Below are positions 1 to 9,623 of a DNA stretch of 64,000 nt, one piece after another. Every line of letters begins with the position of its first letter. Positions within the stretch are counted from its first letter, which is position 1. Location of the stretch: NCBI GenBank assembly GCA_037833965.1, contig AP031352.1, positions 23,354,501-23,418,500 of the forward strand. Direction: 5' to 3'. The DNA is from Marchantia polymorpha subsp. ruderalis. Taxonomy: Eukaryota; Streptophyta; Marchantiopsida; Marchantiales; Marchantiaceae. The notes under the pieces were generated by a model. The model did not search any database. It worked only from the letters and a program-made list of their open reading frames with translations, and was not told the origin of the DNA. A program made the position numbers and the translations under genes.

Positions 1-2
1 GA

Positions 3-602
3 ATGAAGTTGTGGGATCTGAAGCAGAAAGGAGGTATTCATGAGTACATTGAAGAATTTTGTGATCTTCAAGTATCTATCATGGATATGAGTGGAGCTGA
101 AGCCTTGGACGTGTTCAAACGAGGCTTGAAAGATCGAATTCGAAAGGATGTGATGGTAAGCAATCCATCTACTGTGAATGAAGCAATCGCAATTGCTCAA
201 CGAATTTCAGGTGCTTTTGGTGTCACACACGGTGAACCAGTGAGCAATTTTAGAGATCCATCTGGTCCAACACCGATGGAGTTGGGAAACCTTCGACGTA
301 GAGAAGGTTTTGCACCAACAAGAGGACCACCACCAAGATTTGGAGGTGAGATTAGGCGACCAGGAGTTCCAAATTTGCAAGAAGGTTATGCAAATAATGG
401 AATGGTTCGAGGAGGAGCTGGAGTTCGTGACAATCGCCAATGCTATGCATGTGGACGAATGGGTCACATAGCCAAGTTTTGTCGAGTTCGGCCGACACAA
501 CAAGGAGGACGGCCCATGCAGCGACGACCGTTCAACAATATGGAGGGGATAGAGTATGAAGAGGTGGAGGAAGCAGTTTCGGGAAACGAAGATCACCAGT
601 AA
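3..602 (+). CDS. Gag polyprotein, C-terminal part (truncated by window start)
   Basis: This is the structural capsid/nucleocapsid protein of the retrotransposon, which packages element RNA in the cytoplasm. The visible 199 residues hold the end of the retrotransposon-gag capsid fold (roughly residues 1-70), a Gly/Pro/Arg-rich linker (about 80-140) and one zinc knuckle with the spacing C-x2-C-x4-H-x4-C at residues 147-160 (C147, C150, H155, C160). The ATG at position 3 is almost certainly internal, because only two bases of the window precede it. The frame ends at a TAA at 600-602. The downstream protease lies in the -1 frame and overlaps this one by 43 bases. Confidence 0.93.
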   Translation: MKLWDLKQKGGIHEYIEEFCDLQVSIMDMSGAEALDVFKRGLKDRIRKDVMVSNPSTVNEAIAIAQRISGAFGVTHGEPVSNFRDPSGPTPMELGNLRRREGFAPTRGPPPRFGGEIRRPGVPNLQEGYANNGMVRGGAGVRDNRQCYACGRMGHIAKFCRVRPTQQGGRPMQRRPFNNMEGIEYEEVEEAVSGNEDHQ

Positions 603-986
603 TCTTGCCTCGCGGCCTTACTGGTTCTACAAAGCGAAGAAAAGGCGAGGTTGGAAGAAGGCAATGGTTGGGAGCTCATGGAAGGAGTAAGAAGCAAGCT
701 CAACTCATTGTCACTGATGGTTTCATGGAAGGACACAAGGTGAGAGTTTTAATTGATCCTGGAGCAACTGAGAATTTTCTATCAAGGAGTGTTGCTATGA
801 AGTTAGGTTTGATGTTGATGAAGGACGTGAGTGAAGAAGTTGAATTGCCAAACGGGCAAACTGAAGTGATAGAAACACTTCCACGGAGTGTAGAATTATC
901 CATAGGTAGATACAAGGAGAGCATTGAATGGAGAGTAATTCGTTTAGCTCGATATGATGTCATCCTTGGAATGCCATGGATGGAAC
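560..986 (+). pseudogene. Aspartic protease / start of pol frame, interrupted at 987
   Basis: This -1 frame relative to gag has no ATG near its start and would be reached by frameshifting. It encodes the retroviral-type aspartic protease that matures the polyprotein. The active-site motif reads D-P-G-A-T, with the catalytic Asp codon at 755-757, and a second hydrophobic motif (VILGMPW) at 959-979 is typical of the protease C-terminal flap region in this group. The frame stops after only a few inserted codons, because a solo LTR has landed at 987. The continuation of the same reading frame resumes at 1845, so protease and reverse transcriptase are now disconnected. Pro in place of Ser/Thr after the catalytic Asp is unusual but occurs in some Ty3/gypsy elements. 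Confidence 0.85.
581..651 (+). promoter_or_regulatory. Candidate -1 ribosomal frameshift signal between gag and pro
   Basis: The heptamer GGGAAAC lies at 581-587 and is phased as G GGA AAC relative to gag, exactly the X XXY YYZ arrangement. A slip of -1 enters the frame that is open from 560 and encodes the protease. After a 7-base spacer (588-594) comes a perfect 8-bp stem: 595-602 pairs with 618-625, and the gag stop codon lies inside the 5' arm. Loop bases 608-613 can also pair with 645-650, plus a G.U pair 607/651, giving an H-type pseudoknot. All of this is read directly from the sequence. That it functions is inference. Confidence 0.7.
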
Positions 987-1844
987 TGTAAGACCGGGTG
1001 TTGCACATATGTACTAAGTCTTAGAAGTGGTCAAGGGAATAAGGATGATTAGCCAAGGCATAGCTAAGACTAGCTAGTTATGACTAAACTAGTTAGTTAT
1101 AACTAAGTTTATCTAGTCATGACTAAGTTTAGCTACAATGTCTATAGTTGGCGGAATAATTAGCGGAGTTCTAGAAGAATGGAGTGAGCACTTCTATTTT
1201 GTCCTTTACAAGGAGTGAGCACTTCTATTTTGTCTTATACAAAAGTTCTAGATTCCAAGGGATTAGATATTTGACTAGAAGCTTGGATTTGATTGGTTTG
1301 ACTAAATGTATGAAAGATGATTGGCTAGACTAAGTCTAATGTTGACTTAGTGGCTAGGAAGCTTGTAGAAGTTTAAAAGCTTCAAATGGCATGTCGCCAC
1401 CTCAACCTTGGATTCCAGAAGCTTCTAGAAGGTTTAGGTAGGCCAATGGCATGTTGCCACGTAGAGAAGGTTAGTCAAACTTACCTAGGTAAAAGTAAGT
1501 TAGGAGAAATTACCACATGTTACTATGGTAACTTCTCAAGTAGTATAAATAGAGAGGTAGAGTAGCACCTCTCAAGCAAGTTTGGAGAGTCATGTGTGAG
1601 GACTTGTTTCAGTAATGAAGGAGTGAAGTTTTTGAGTATCTTGGAGTATCGACGTGTGTTTGCATTTATGTGAAGAGGGTGATGTGAGGAGAGTTGTGTG
1701 TGAGTTGGAGTGATACATGAGAGTTTGTAAGAGAAGGTGTTTGGGACATGAGTGAGAGTATGAATCTTAGTCTTCTAGAACCATGATGCGCTACCACAAA
1801 GCCATCAGAGGTAAACCTTAGTGAGAGTCAGCCCGGAGGTTGCA
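987..1844 (+). mobile_element. Solo LTR nested in the chromovirus (858 bp)
   Basis: The segment begins TGTAAGACC, ends GGTTGCA (TG...CA termini) and is flanked by a direct GAAC on each side (983-986 and 1845-1848). The pol frame on the right continues the protease frame on the left once the segment and one GAAC are disregarded, so the boundaries are well determined. It contains a TATA-like TATAAATA at 1544-1551, a run of diverged repeats built on a GACTAA/CTAGTTA core at about 1065-1135, and a 31-bp tandem duplication. No coding sequence is present. It is best read as an LTR left after recombination between the two LTRs of an inserted element. The 4-bp target duplication is one base shorter than usual. 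Confidence 0.82.
1181..1242 (+). repeat. 31-bp tandem duplication inside the solo LTR
   Basis: Two adjacent copies (1181-1211 and 1212-1242), both starting GGAGTGAGCACTTC, differ at only a couple of bases. They lie about 300 bp upstream of the TATA-like box of the solo LTR, a position typical of duplicated enhancer-like elements in U3 regions. Confidence 0.85.
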
Positions 1845-4800
1845 GAACAATATAATCCGAAGGTAGATTGGAGAAGAAAAGTGATTACAAGTAGTGGATG
1901 GAAGATCTATGGAGATAGAATTAGATCTCAGAATAGGAATTTACCCCTCTTTGTGATGGGTACAGCATCCATTTCTAGAGATGATGTATGTTTCCTTGGA
2001 CTTATAAGAGATATTGGGTCCACGGACAAACCTTACATCCCGGAGTCCTTGAACGACATTTTTATGGAGTATAAAGATGTTTTTCCAGATGATCTACCTG
2101 CAGGATTACCACCAAAAAGGCGAGTAGATCACAAGATTGAGGTGATACCTGGAAGTACACCAACTTGCAAAGCTCCATATCGTTTGGCTCCAAACGAATT
2201 GGAAGAATGCAAAGCTCAAGTGGAGGAGATGTTGAGCAAGGGATTCATTCAACCAAGTGTTTCACCTTATGGAGCTCCAGTACTCTTTGTGAAGAAGAAG
2301 GATGGATCCATGAGACTATGTATCGATTATCGCGGGTTGAATCAGCAAACGGTGAAAAACAAATATCCATTACCTCGTATGGATGATTTGTTTGATCAAC
2401 TTCAAGGAGCGAAGTACTTCACCAAGCTAGATTTGAGAAGCGGCTACAATCAAATTCGAATTGCAGATGAAGATGTTCACAAGATAGCTTTTCGTACTAG
2501 GTATGGACACTTTGAGTATCTGGTGATGCCTTTTGGTCTCACTAATGCACCAGCTACATTCATGGGATTGATGAACGATATCTTTCGCCCTTATCTAGAT
2601 AAATCTGTCATTGTTTTTCTAGATGATATATTGGTGTATAGCAAAACTTTGAGTGAGCATAGAAGTCATTTACGAGAGGTACTTCAAGTTTTAAGAGACA
2701 ATCAATTGTATGCCAAAGCTTCAAAATGTGAATTTGGTAAGTCAGAAGTAGATTACTTGGGTCATAGAGTTACAGCTACAGGAATCCAAGTGATGAGTGA
2801 GAAGATAGATGCCATTCAGAAATGGATAGCACCTGAGGATCAAACTCAATTGAAAAGTTTTCTAGGGCTCACTGGATTCTATCGTAGATTTGTGAAAGGT
2901 TTTGCTCGACTAGCTCAGGCCTTGACTTCCATGTTAGGGAAAGGTCAAAAGTGGAGATGGGGAACAGTTCAAGAGTTAGCGTTTCAAGCATTGAAAGATG
3001 CTTTGTTACACGCACCTATTCTCAAGTGGTATGATCCTAACCGTTCTATCAAGTTGGCCACTTACGCATCAGGTACAACAGTAGGTGGCATACTTCAACA
3101 AGAATGGGAGGATGGATGGCATCCAATTGCTTTCTATTCTCGAAAGTTGGTGGCGGCGAAACAAAATTATCACACGACAGAACGAGAGGAGTTAGCTATC
3201 GTGTTGGCAACCAAACATTGGAAGCATTATTTGGGTGACAAGGAGTTTGTGGTGGAGACTGATCATAAACCCTTGGTTTATTTGGAAACTCAGAAGGATC
3301 TGTCCAAACGACAAATTCGATGGGCAGAGTGGCGTCAACGCTTCAACATGAAGATTGTGTACGTGGAGGGAAAGAAGCAACTTGCAGATGCTCTCACACG
3401 CATGCCTTGTTTGAATCATGTTGCAGAAGTGAAAATTCAGGCGGATTGGTGGAGCAAGATGTCACAAGCCACAAAGGAGGATGAAGAGATCACTCGGGCA
3501 CTACAAATTGGAAAGGCACAGAAATCTCGAGGTTTGGCGTTTTACAATCAGCGTATATGGATTCCACAAGATCACGATTTGCGCACAATGATTTTGGCAG
3601 AAAGTCATGATACAGCCATTGCAGGTCATGTGGGAGTGGAGAAAACCGTGGAGAGTATACAACGAGTGTACTATTGGCCCAAAATACGTGAGGATGTGGA
3701 GTCTTATGTTCGAAGTTGTGTTGCTTGTCAACAAAACAAGGCAAGTAATCAAAAACCAGCGGGTTTATTACAGCCTCTTCCTATTCCCGAACAGCGGTGG
3801 GAACATGTCACCATGGATCTTGTATGTGAGTTACCAAGGACTTTGTTAGGACATGATTCAGTGGTGGTTTTTGTGGACAAATTGAGCAAGATGATTCACA
3901 TCAGGCCAACCACAAAAACAGTAACAGCTCCACAACTAGCTCAATTGTATCTAGATGCAGTTTTTGTAAATCATGGCTTAAGCAAAGTGTTAATCACGGA
4001 TAGAGGTACTCACTTCACTAGTTTATTTTGGAAAACTTTGTTTAGTTTTTTCAAAACAAAACTAGCAATGTCAACGGCCTATCATCCTCAAACTGATGGA
4101 CAAACTGAGAGGGCAAATAGAACCATAGAGGATATGCTACGAGCCTTCACATTAGAAGAGCAAGAAGAGTGGGACAACCTTTTGCCACTTGTGAAATTTG
4201 CATATAACAATTCTGTTAATGCATCCACAAAAGTGTCTCCATTTTTTCTTATGTATGGAGCTCATCCGATCACTCCTTCAAGTTTGATGAGACTTCCAAA
4301 AGGAGAGGAGTTTTCGACCAAAGTTGCAGCCGTCAACGAATTCGTGGAGCATATTCACCAAGGACTACATCAGGCCAAGGAGAAGTTGGTGATAGCTCAA
4401 AATCGGCAAAAGCAGCATGCCGATGCTCATCGTAGAGAAGTGATTTTTGAGGTTGGAGATCATGTTTGGTTATCTACAACGAATTTGTCTCTTGTAGGAA
4501 CACCAAAGTTAAACCCTAGGTTCATTGGTCCATTTTTGGTTTTTAAGCGTGTTGGTGAAGTGTCATACAAGTTGGAACTTCCGTCACATATGAAAATACA
4601 TCCAGTATTTCATGTGTCACGATTGCGAAAACATGTACCACGACCAAAACAATTCACCAACCAACCAGCACCACCTCCTCTTCCAACCTTGATAGCAGAT
4701 CATGAGGAGTTTGAGGTAGAAAAGATACTCAAGAAACGAATTCGAGGTCATAAATATCCCAAAGTAGAGTATTTGATTCAATGGAAAGGCTATCCATCGT

Positions 4801-4895
4801 ATGAATCAACTTGGGAACCAGCTAAAAATTTAGCAAATGCACCTTTGATAGTTCAGGAGTTTGAACGTATGTGCAACGAGGACGTTGCATCTTAA
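1845..4895 (+). CDS. Pol: reverse transcriptase, RNase H, integrase, chromodomain
   Basis: These polyprotein enzymes copy the element RNA into DNA and insert it into the chromosome. The reverse transcriptase shows the conserved blocks [30 protein letters not shown] and the catalytic [10 protein letters not shown]. RNase H follows, with ETDHKPL and ADALTR intact, but the first catalytic motif reads T-Y-A-S-G where the family has T-D-A-S-G (codon 3063-3065). Integrase has an HHCC zinc finger (H..H..CVAC, about 3606-3730) and the D,D,E triad in MDLV, TDRG and TERANR. A C-terminal chromodomain (about 4711-4870; WKGY and TWEP) would direct insertion to modified chromatin. There is no native start codon: the frame continues the interrupted protease. 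It ends at a TAA nine bases before the LTR-adjacent purine tract. Confidence 0.97.
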   Translation, partial: EQYNPKVDWRRKVITSSGWKIYGDRIRSQNRNLPLFVMGTASISRDDVCFLGLIRDIGSTDKPYIPESLNDIFMEYKDVFPDDLPAGLPPKRRVDHKIEVIPGSTPTCKAPYRLAPNELEECKAQVEEMLSKGFIQPSVSPYGAPVLFVKKKDGSMRLCIDYRGLNQQTVKNKYPLPRMDDLFDQLQGAKYFTKLDLRSGYNQIRIADEDVHKIAFRTRYGHFEYLVMPFGLTNAPATFMGLMNDIFRPYLDKSVIVFLDDILVYSKTLSEHRSHLREVLQVLRDNQLYAKASKCEFGKSEVDYLGHRVTATGIQVMSEKIDAIQKWIAPEDQTQLKSFLGLTGFYRRFVKGFARLAQALTSMLGKGQKWRWGTVQELAFQALKDALLHAPILKWYDPNRSIKLATYASGTTVGGILQQEWEDGWHPIAFYSRKLVAAKQNYHTTEREELAIVLATKHWKHYLGDKEFVVETDHKPLVYLETQKDLSKRQIRWAEWRQRFNMKIVYVEGKKQLADALTRMPCLNHVAEVKIQADWWSKMSQATKEDEEITRALQIGKAQKSRGLAFYNQRIWIPQDHDLRTMILAESHDTAIAGHVGVEKTVESIQRVYYWPKIREDVESYVRSCVACQQNKASNQKPAGLLQPLPIPEQRWEHVTMDLVCELPRTLLGHDSVVVFVDKLSKMIHIRPTTKTVTAPQLAQLYLDAVFVNHGLSKVLITDRGTHFTSLFWKTLFSFFKTKLAMSTAYHPQTDGQTERANRTIEDMLRAFTLEEQEEWDNLLPLVKFAYNNSVNASTKVSPFFLMYGAHPITPSSLMRLPKGEEFSTKVAAVNEFVEHIHQGLHQAKEKLVIAQNRQKQHADAHRREVIFEVGDHVWLSTTNLSLVGTPKLNPRFIGPFLVFKRVGEVSYKLELPSHMKIHPVFHVSRLRKHVPRPKQFTNQPAPPPLPTLIADHEEFEVEKILKKRIRGHKYPKVEYLIQWKGYPSYESTWEPAKNLANAPLIVQEFERMCNEDVAS

Positions 4896-4908
4896 AAGGA
4901 GGGAGGTT
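4894..4908 (+). other. Polypurine tract
   Basis: The purine run AAAAGGAGGGAGG (4894-4906), followed by TT, abuts the TG that opens the 3' LTR. This is the standard position of the primer for plus-strand DNA synthesis in LTR elements. It overlaps the pol stop codon. Confidence 0.85.
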
Positions 4909-5328
4909 TGTAACCATCTTTAGTTAGTTAGAACTAAAGTAGAGGTTACTCTGAAAATGGTTGTAGATACTTTAGTGTGCACTAGTCATAGCTGCCACAT
5001 CAGCGATCCGCGCACTTGGTAGGTACAGAGTGGATGTGTTAGTTGACAGTGCCACGTCAGCAATCCGTGTGCTTGTAGGTAAGGATTGAGTGTGTTAGTT
5101 AGTGTGTTAGTTGGGTGCGCCACGCCAGCAATCCGTGTGCTTGTTAGGGTTATCCGCCACGTCATCCATCCACTAAGAGTGGGATGGATGGTGGGGATTA
5201 GATCTTATCACCTTGTACTTGTTGGTGAGAGCTATATAAGGGAGAGGAGAACCATTGTTGGTATCTCTCATCTTCAGAGTTTACGTTTCTATCTTCGAGT
5301 GAACTTCTCTCTAAACCCTAGTGTTACA
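4909..5328 (+). repeat. 3' LTR of the chromovirus (420 bp)
   Basis: The ends form a perfect inverted hexamer, TGTAAC at 4909 and GTTACA ending at 5328, directly after the polypurine tract. A TATATAA box at 5233-5239 would place the transcription start near 5265, so U3 is long and R-U5 is only about 60 bp. U3 contains three diverged tandem units. The right target duplication would begin at CTAGA (5329), but its partner lies outside the window. A decayed relative of this LTR is present at 63806-64000. Confidence 0.9.
4994..5152 (+). repeat. Three diverged tandem units in U3
   Basis: Units start with GCCACATC (4994), GCCACGTC (5051) and GCCACGCC (5119), each followed by CAGC(G/A)ATCCG. The spacings are 57 and 68 bp and the third unit is short. 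Repeated upstream blocks of this kind usually carry transcription-factor sites in LTR promoters. No factor is identified here. Confidence 0.8.
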
Positions 5329-5991
5329 CTAGACCAGAAGTATCGGCAGTTGAAGGAGCGCTATAACTTTCTGGAGGATCAATGTGCCTTAGCTCAAAAA
5401 CTGCAAAAGGCGGCGCTTAAGCTGCGAGATGAGATGGTGACCAATGCACGGTGCGAAATTGATGAGCTGCGTGCGAAGGTCCAGATGGACTCCAATGTTG
5501 AGCAGATTCAAATCCGCAATCTGGCGGATGAGCTCGTGCGAAAGACGCAGGCGTTATAGTAGAGCGAGGCCGCTATGAGGGCAGACGAGGAGTTGCTGGG
5601 TCGACTGCAGTCGCAGTGCGACGAATTAAGGCAACGGGGGGAGGCGGAGTTACAGTTGGCAGAGGTTGAAGGCCACAACCGGCGCGCGACAGATCGCACG
5701 CGGGATGAATTAGTTTTGCGGGTTGACCATTGTCTGAGTAGTTATGCTCGTTGGAAGATCACGGCGCGGGAGAGTGTGACGTTGAGCGAACTTGAGATGC
5801 GCGCGACAGCTTTGATGGCTGGCGACGGACGAAGTCGGCGGCGAGTGGCGAAGCGGTTGGAGTCATTCCTGTCCAGGTCGCGGGATGCCATTGCGAACCT
5901 CGAGGCAGAGGTTATCGAGGTGTTGCGAGGGCTCGGACTGCGTAGGAGAGAAGACGAGTGGACAGGTAGGGAATTAGTGGTAGGGAGGTAG
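5329..5991 (+). pseudogene. Coiled-coil protein fragment, interrupted by the retrotransposon and two stop codons
   Basis: Directly after the LTR a reading frame runs 77 codons to a double TAG (5557-5562) and then continues in the same frame to a stop at 5989-5991. The translation is rich in Glu, Arg, Leu and Ala with heptad-like spacing (for example KYRQLKERYNFLEDQ and ANLEAEVIEVLRGLGL), so it is predicted to be a long coiled coil. There is no start: the N-terminal half would lie left of the chromovirus, outside the window. Base composition is higher in GC than the retrotransposon's. I do not recognise the family. It could be a host gene remnant or the gag-like ORF of another repeat. The in-frame continuation across the stops argues that it once encoded protein. 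Confidence 0.55.
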
Positions 5992-6164
5992 AGTGTTAGG
6001 TAGTTAGGATTTTAGAGTGTATAAAGCAGTCCAAGGCATTGGCCTTGGGGGATTTTCCAGTTTCGCGAGCTCAGTTCAGGAAGCGTTTTCTCTGCATGTT
6101 TGTGTCTTTCGTTATGTCATCACGCAAGAGGAGCTATAGCTTGTCGAAGTTACCACATTTTATA

Positions 6165-6890
6165 GTAGAAGACCTTCGTCCAAATGTTATGTACTAGCAG
6201 TTAACTAGTCAGGATTTAAGCAAGTTCGGACTAATACCTTCTGACGTTTTTACCTGATTGTGCTCCTTCGGGATTTTCCCCCCTGAATACCAAAGTGAAG
6301 ATTGTTTACTTCCGAGTAAGCATTGGTTGATTTCAAGTTGAGTGTGTTACGCTGCTTCTGGCGCCTTCGGAGGTAGCCTTCGCAGTATTTCTGGGAATGA
6401 CAGTTGCCTCAGAATTCAAACTCGTCAATAGACTGTTAAGTTGTAACACTAGATCTTTTCTCAACTTAGTTTCTCACTTCGGATTTTTGTATTCTCAGCG
6501 CGTTTTGTGAGTTGAGTGTGTTGTTCACCACGTGAAAGTGACTTCGGTTTGACGAAGGTACCGCATCCGGAGTATGAATTCCAACCCGAATGCTCTGCAC
6601 CAGCAGTGGCTAGTGACAGGGTTTAAGCATATTCGAAATTGGTAGCTACCTGCAGATCCTCTGAGTGTACTCTTGGGAAACTTTCCCCGTGAATCTTAAG
6701 TGGGGGTCTTGATCGACCTCTGAGTTGTGCATTTACAGTTTCAGGTGTGTGTTTGGGGTGTACTACGCTGCATTGTGTGTCCTCTGAGTGACCTCCGAGT
6801 TGAACACTTGTTATATTTCTGAGAGTGACAGTAGTCTGAGAATTCAAACTACTCAATAGACTGTTAAAACGTGACACTTTGTATTCTGTG
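6165..6890 (+). repeat. Diverged tandem duplication, period about 410-430 bp
   Basis: Two copies (about 6165-6480 and 6585-6890) share ordered blocks. Both have AGCAGT followed by CTAGT and a TTTAAGCA block near the start. Both have a GGGA/TTTCCCC block in the middle. Both end with a near-identical block of about 60 bp (about 6390-6450 and 6819-6879) containing GAATTCAAACT and CAATAGACTGTTAA. The offset at that last block is 428 bp. No gene lies in either copy. This may be a tandem pair of decayed LTRs or a local duplication. Confidence 0.7.
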
Positions 6891-7620
6891 TGTTGTTTTT
6901 ATCCCTATTGATTCGACCCTTTGCTACTATATTGCAATTTAGCCTTAAAAGGTGGTGGGTGGGTTGGTTATCACACAAAATGTGTGCCATAGAGTAATAT
7001 ACAAATTATATAATTTTCACTTTGACTATATATAACATATTTGATATAATTATCTTAAATAATACATTCAATTTCAATACCTTGTTTTCACATCAATAGA
7101 TTTGTAATAAATTTTGGAAGGCGGTGCTAAAACAAAACTGGAGATAATTAGCAACACATTCATCTACATTAGTCATAGAGTCTAGACAGTAATAAGAGGT
7201 AGATATCTATCTCGCCTTGGTTCTGCAGAGACATATAATCACGAGCTCATATGCTACCCACTCTACCTAAAGCACGTGGTCAGTGATTCTATAAATGCAG
7301 TGAGAAAATTCCCTTTAAGATAGGGTTTAATGTTTAATATAAACTCTTGCGGGCGTTCAGAGATTTCGCGCAAGCGAACATGTAGGACCCTATCAGCACG
7401 AGGTACTATATCGCAGCATTCTTTGAGAGCATGCATTTACCGTCGTCCTACGCACAGGCGAAAACTATAACCCAACGACCGCGAGTAAATGACAGTGAAG
7501 TGAGTCAGATGGAAGTATGAGACAGAGAAGCTGAGGAGCATCGAGGCGCACCCACGAGGCCAACTCAACAACATGTAGTAGCTATTTCGGCTGGCTCGTT
7601 CGGGGCACTCGGAGAAATCT
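6891..7620. other. Intergenic, no gene recognised
   Basis: This stretch is AT-rich at its left and of balanced composition at its right. I see no long frame, RNA gene or clear repeat in it. It separates the repeat zone from the GC-rich flank of the ARO gene. Confidence 0.5.
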
Positions 7621-9623
7621 AACGAGCCTTGGGAAGACTAGATTATATCAGCTCGGGGAAACCTCCGATTTTCCGAGTCAACGGCGGAAGCTCCAAGCGG
7701 TCGCAGGCCTGGTCCGAGAGTTGCGCCAGCAGCCTCACAAGTCCACCGCACAGTTCCAGCAAAGCGCGTCGTCTTATGGACCACGGTTTGAAAGGGTCCG
7801 CTATTAGTGCCCACTGGGAGCACCCGCGACCCGGGAGGGAACATTCCGGACCGGTCATCGTCGTCCCCTCCTCGGTCCTCCGGACCGCAGGGCTCGCTCG
7901 ACCCCATCCCATCCCATCCTGCGGCCCCCTGTCTGTCCCCAGAAGGTCCCAGAGTCTACTCTCCGGCCTCATCTCGTCCCGTCCAGTCCCGTCCCGGGAC
8001 TGCCCGAATTAACCATCCATTTTAGCCATGTTCATCGTGGATGGCGCATCTCTCGCGCCTGTCATTGGCGTTCGTCTCTACCTGCTGTCCCCGGGTCTCT
8101 CTCGTACTGCCGATCTGGGGACCGGCTGCGTCTGCGGGACGAGACGAGACGAGCTGCTGCGCTCGAGCTGAGTTTCTTCAAGAGGAGAAGAGGGGCGACG
8201 GCGAGGAACGGGGGTCCAGGCTGGCTGGCCGGCTGAGCCGTCCGACCGAGAGACACAGGAGCCGCAGGAGTCGAGAAAGTGGGCGGCGATTCGAGAGCAG
8301 GAGCAGCAGCAGAAGAAGAAGATGATGAAGGACGAAGGAAGGCCTTGATTGTCTCTCGAGGCAGTCGTCGTCGTCGCACACATACATCCGGAGCATGGCG
8401 AGGAGGCCCCGTGCCAGGTCCATGTTTGATTAGTGCGCGTGCACGCGGGAAAGAGGGAGCCCAGGGTTGGGTCGGCCTTCATGAGATGGGCCGATCGATC
8501 AGATCATCTGAGCCGAGCTGAGCTGAGCTGAAGGGGGAGCTGAGGGCAGCTGACAGTGGAACGGGGAGGCGGAGTGTAGAGAGAGTGTAGAGGGTAGAAG
8601 ACACGGACGGACAGACCGGCTGACAGACAGACAGACAGACGACGGACGAACGGAGGGACGGGCGGGCAGAGGAGGGTCTGAGAGACGGTAGGTCTTTCTG
8701 AGGGAACATGGGCACGCCCGGAGGTGCGGGTTCGGGGGAAGGGAGAGGGGGAGGAGGAGGAGGCTGTTGACTTGACTGACTGGAGCTCGGAGGAACGGGG
8801 AAGACTAAAAGAGGAGGAGACGACTCGAGCCGATTCGCAAGGGGATAGAAGGGAAGAAGTCCGCAGATAGGTAGGGAGGGAGGACGGGACGGAAGGGAAG
8901 GGAATGGTCCCCTTGGACGATTGCGAGCATTTGCCGACGATAGGTGATCTGGACATTTGATTTCGGGAGGATCTGAGGTTTTGGTTTGAGAGAGAGAGAG
9001 AGAGAGAGAGCCTGGAGGGTGGAGACTGAGGAGCAGGAGGAAGATGAGATCCAACATGACTGGGGGACGTTTGAGGGAAGAGGACTACCAGATTGGAACA
9101 GAAAATGCGCGAGGGGATTATTCGAGAACTAGAAGTGGAGCTGCCGCGGTTGCAGGATGCGCCCTCGATGATGTCGTTGTAGGTTGTGAATATCCCGTGA
9201 TTTCTTGGGGATCAGTATCATCTTCTTCTTCATCTTCTTTTTCCTCTTCTGCTTCTTCTTCACTTGAGCTGGCACGCTGGTGATAGTTCAGTTAGATCAG
9301 GGTATCGAGAGCAGCAGAGCAGAGCAGCAGAGTAGCAGAGCTGGTTGGACCTCGCTCTGGGAAGTAGGAAATCGGATCGACGTGCTGTCTTACGAGTACA
9401 TACACTTTGATGAATGCCACACCAATTCATGGCCCGTCTTAGGGGCCATGAACTGAACGGAGTGCCACCCAGAACTGCCGACAATTCCAATTTAACGAAG
9501 ATTGCTGTCGATTTGCACCTGCTGCGCGGGCGCCGCTCTGCGACGAGGCTTGCGCCACCGCACGAGGGCCTCTATCGCTCCCCGGCAACCTGATTCTGGT
9601 GGCCGGCGTCCTCGTGATTTAAA
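7621..9623 (+). promoter_or_regulatory. GC-rich, microsatellite-laden upstream flank / 5' UTR of the ARO gene
   Basis: Composition turns sharply GC-rich here and stays so into the ARO coding region. Simple repeats include GAGCT/GCTGA units at about 8515-8532, (GACA)n at 8622-8640 and a 23-base GA run at 8988-9010. Purine-rich stretches of this kind are common in 5' untranslated leaders of plant genes. The frames seen here on either strand are low-complexity (Ser/Pro/Arg) and I treat them as artefacts of composition. No TATA box or start site can be assigned with confidence. Confidence 0.55.

Larger units (their letters stand above)
1..5328 (+). mobile_element. Ty3/gypsy chromovirus LTR retrotransposon (5' end outside window)
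   Basis: Domain order on the + strand is gag with a CCHC knuckle, aspartic protease, reverse transcriptase, RNase H, integrase, chromodomain, polypurine tract and 3' LTR. Integrase after RT marks Ty3/gypsy, and the C-terminal chromodomain marks the chromovirus branch. The window opens inside gag, so the 5' LTR, the primer binding site and the left target duplication cannot be seen. The pol frame is open for about 1000 codons, which suggests a fairly young insertion. The copy is nevertheless defective: a solo LTR splits the protease-RT junction and the RNase H domain has lost a catalytic aspartate. The flanking DNA on the right (from 5329) is a coiled-coil reading frame that the element probably interrupted. 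Confidence 0.96.
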
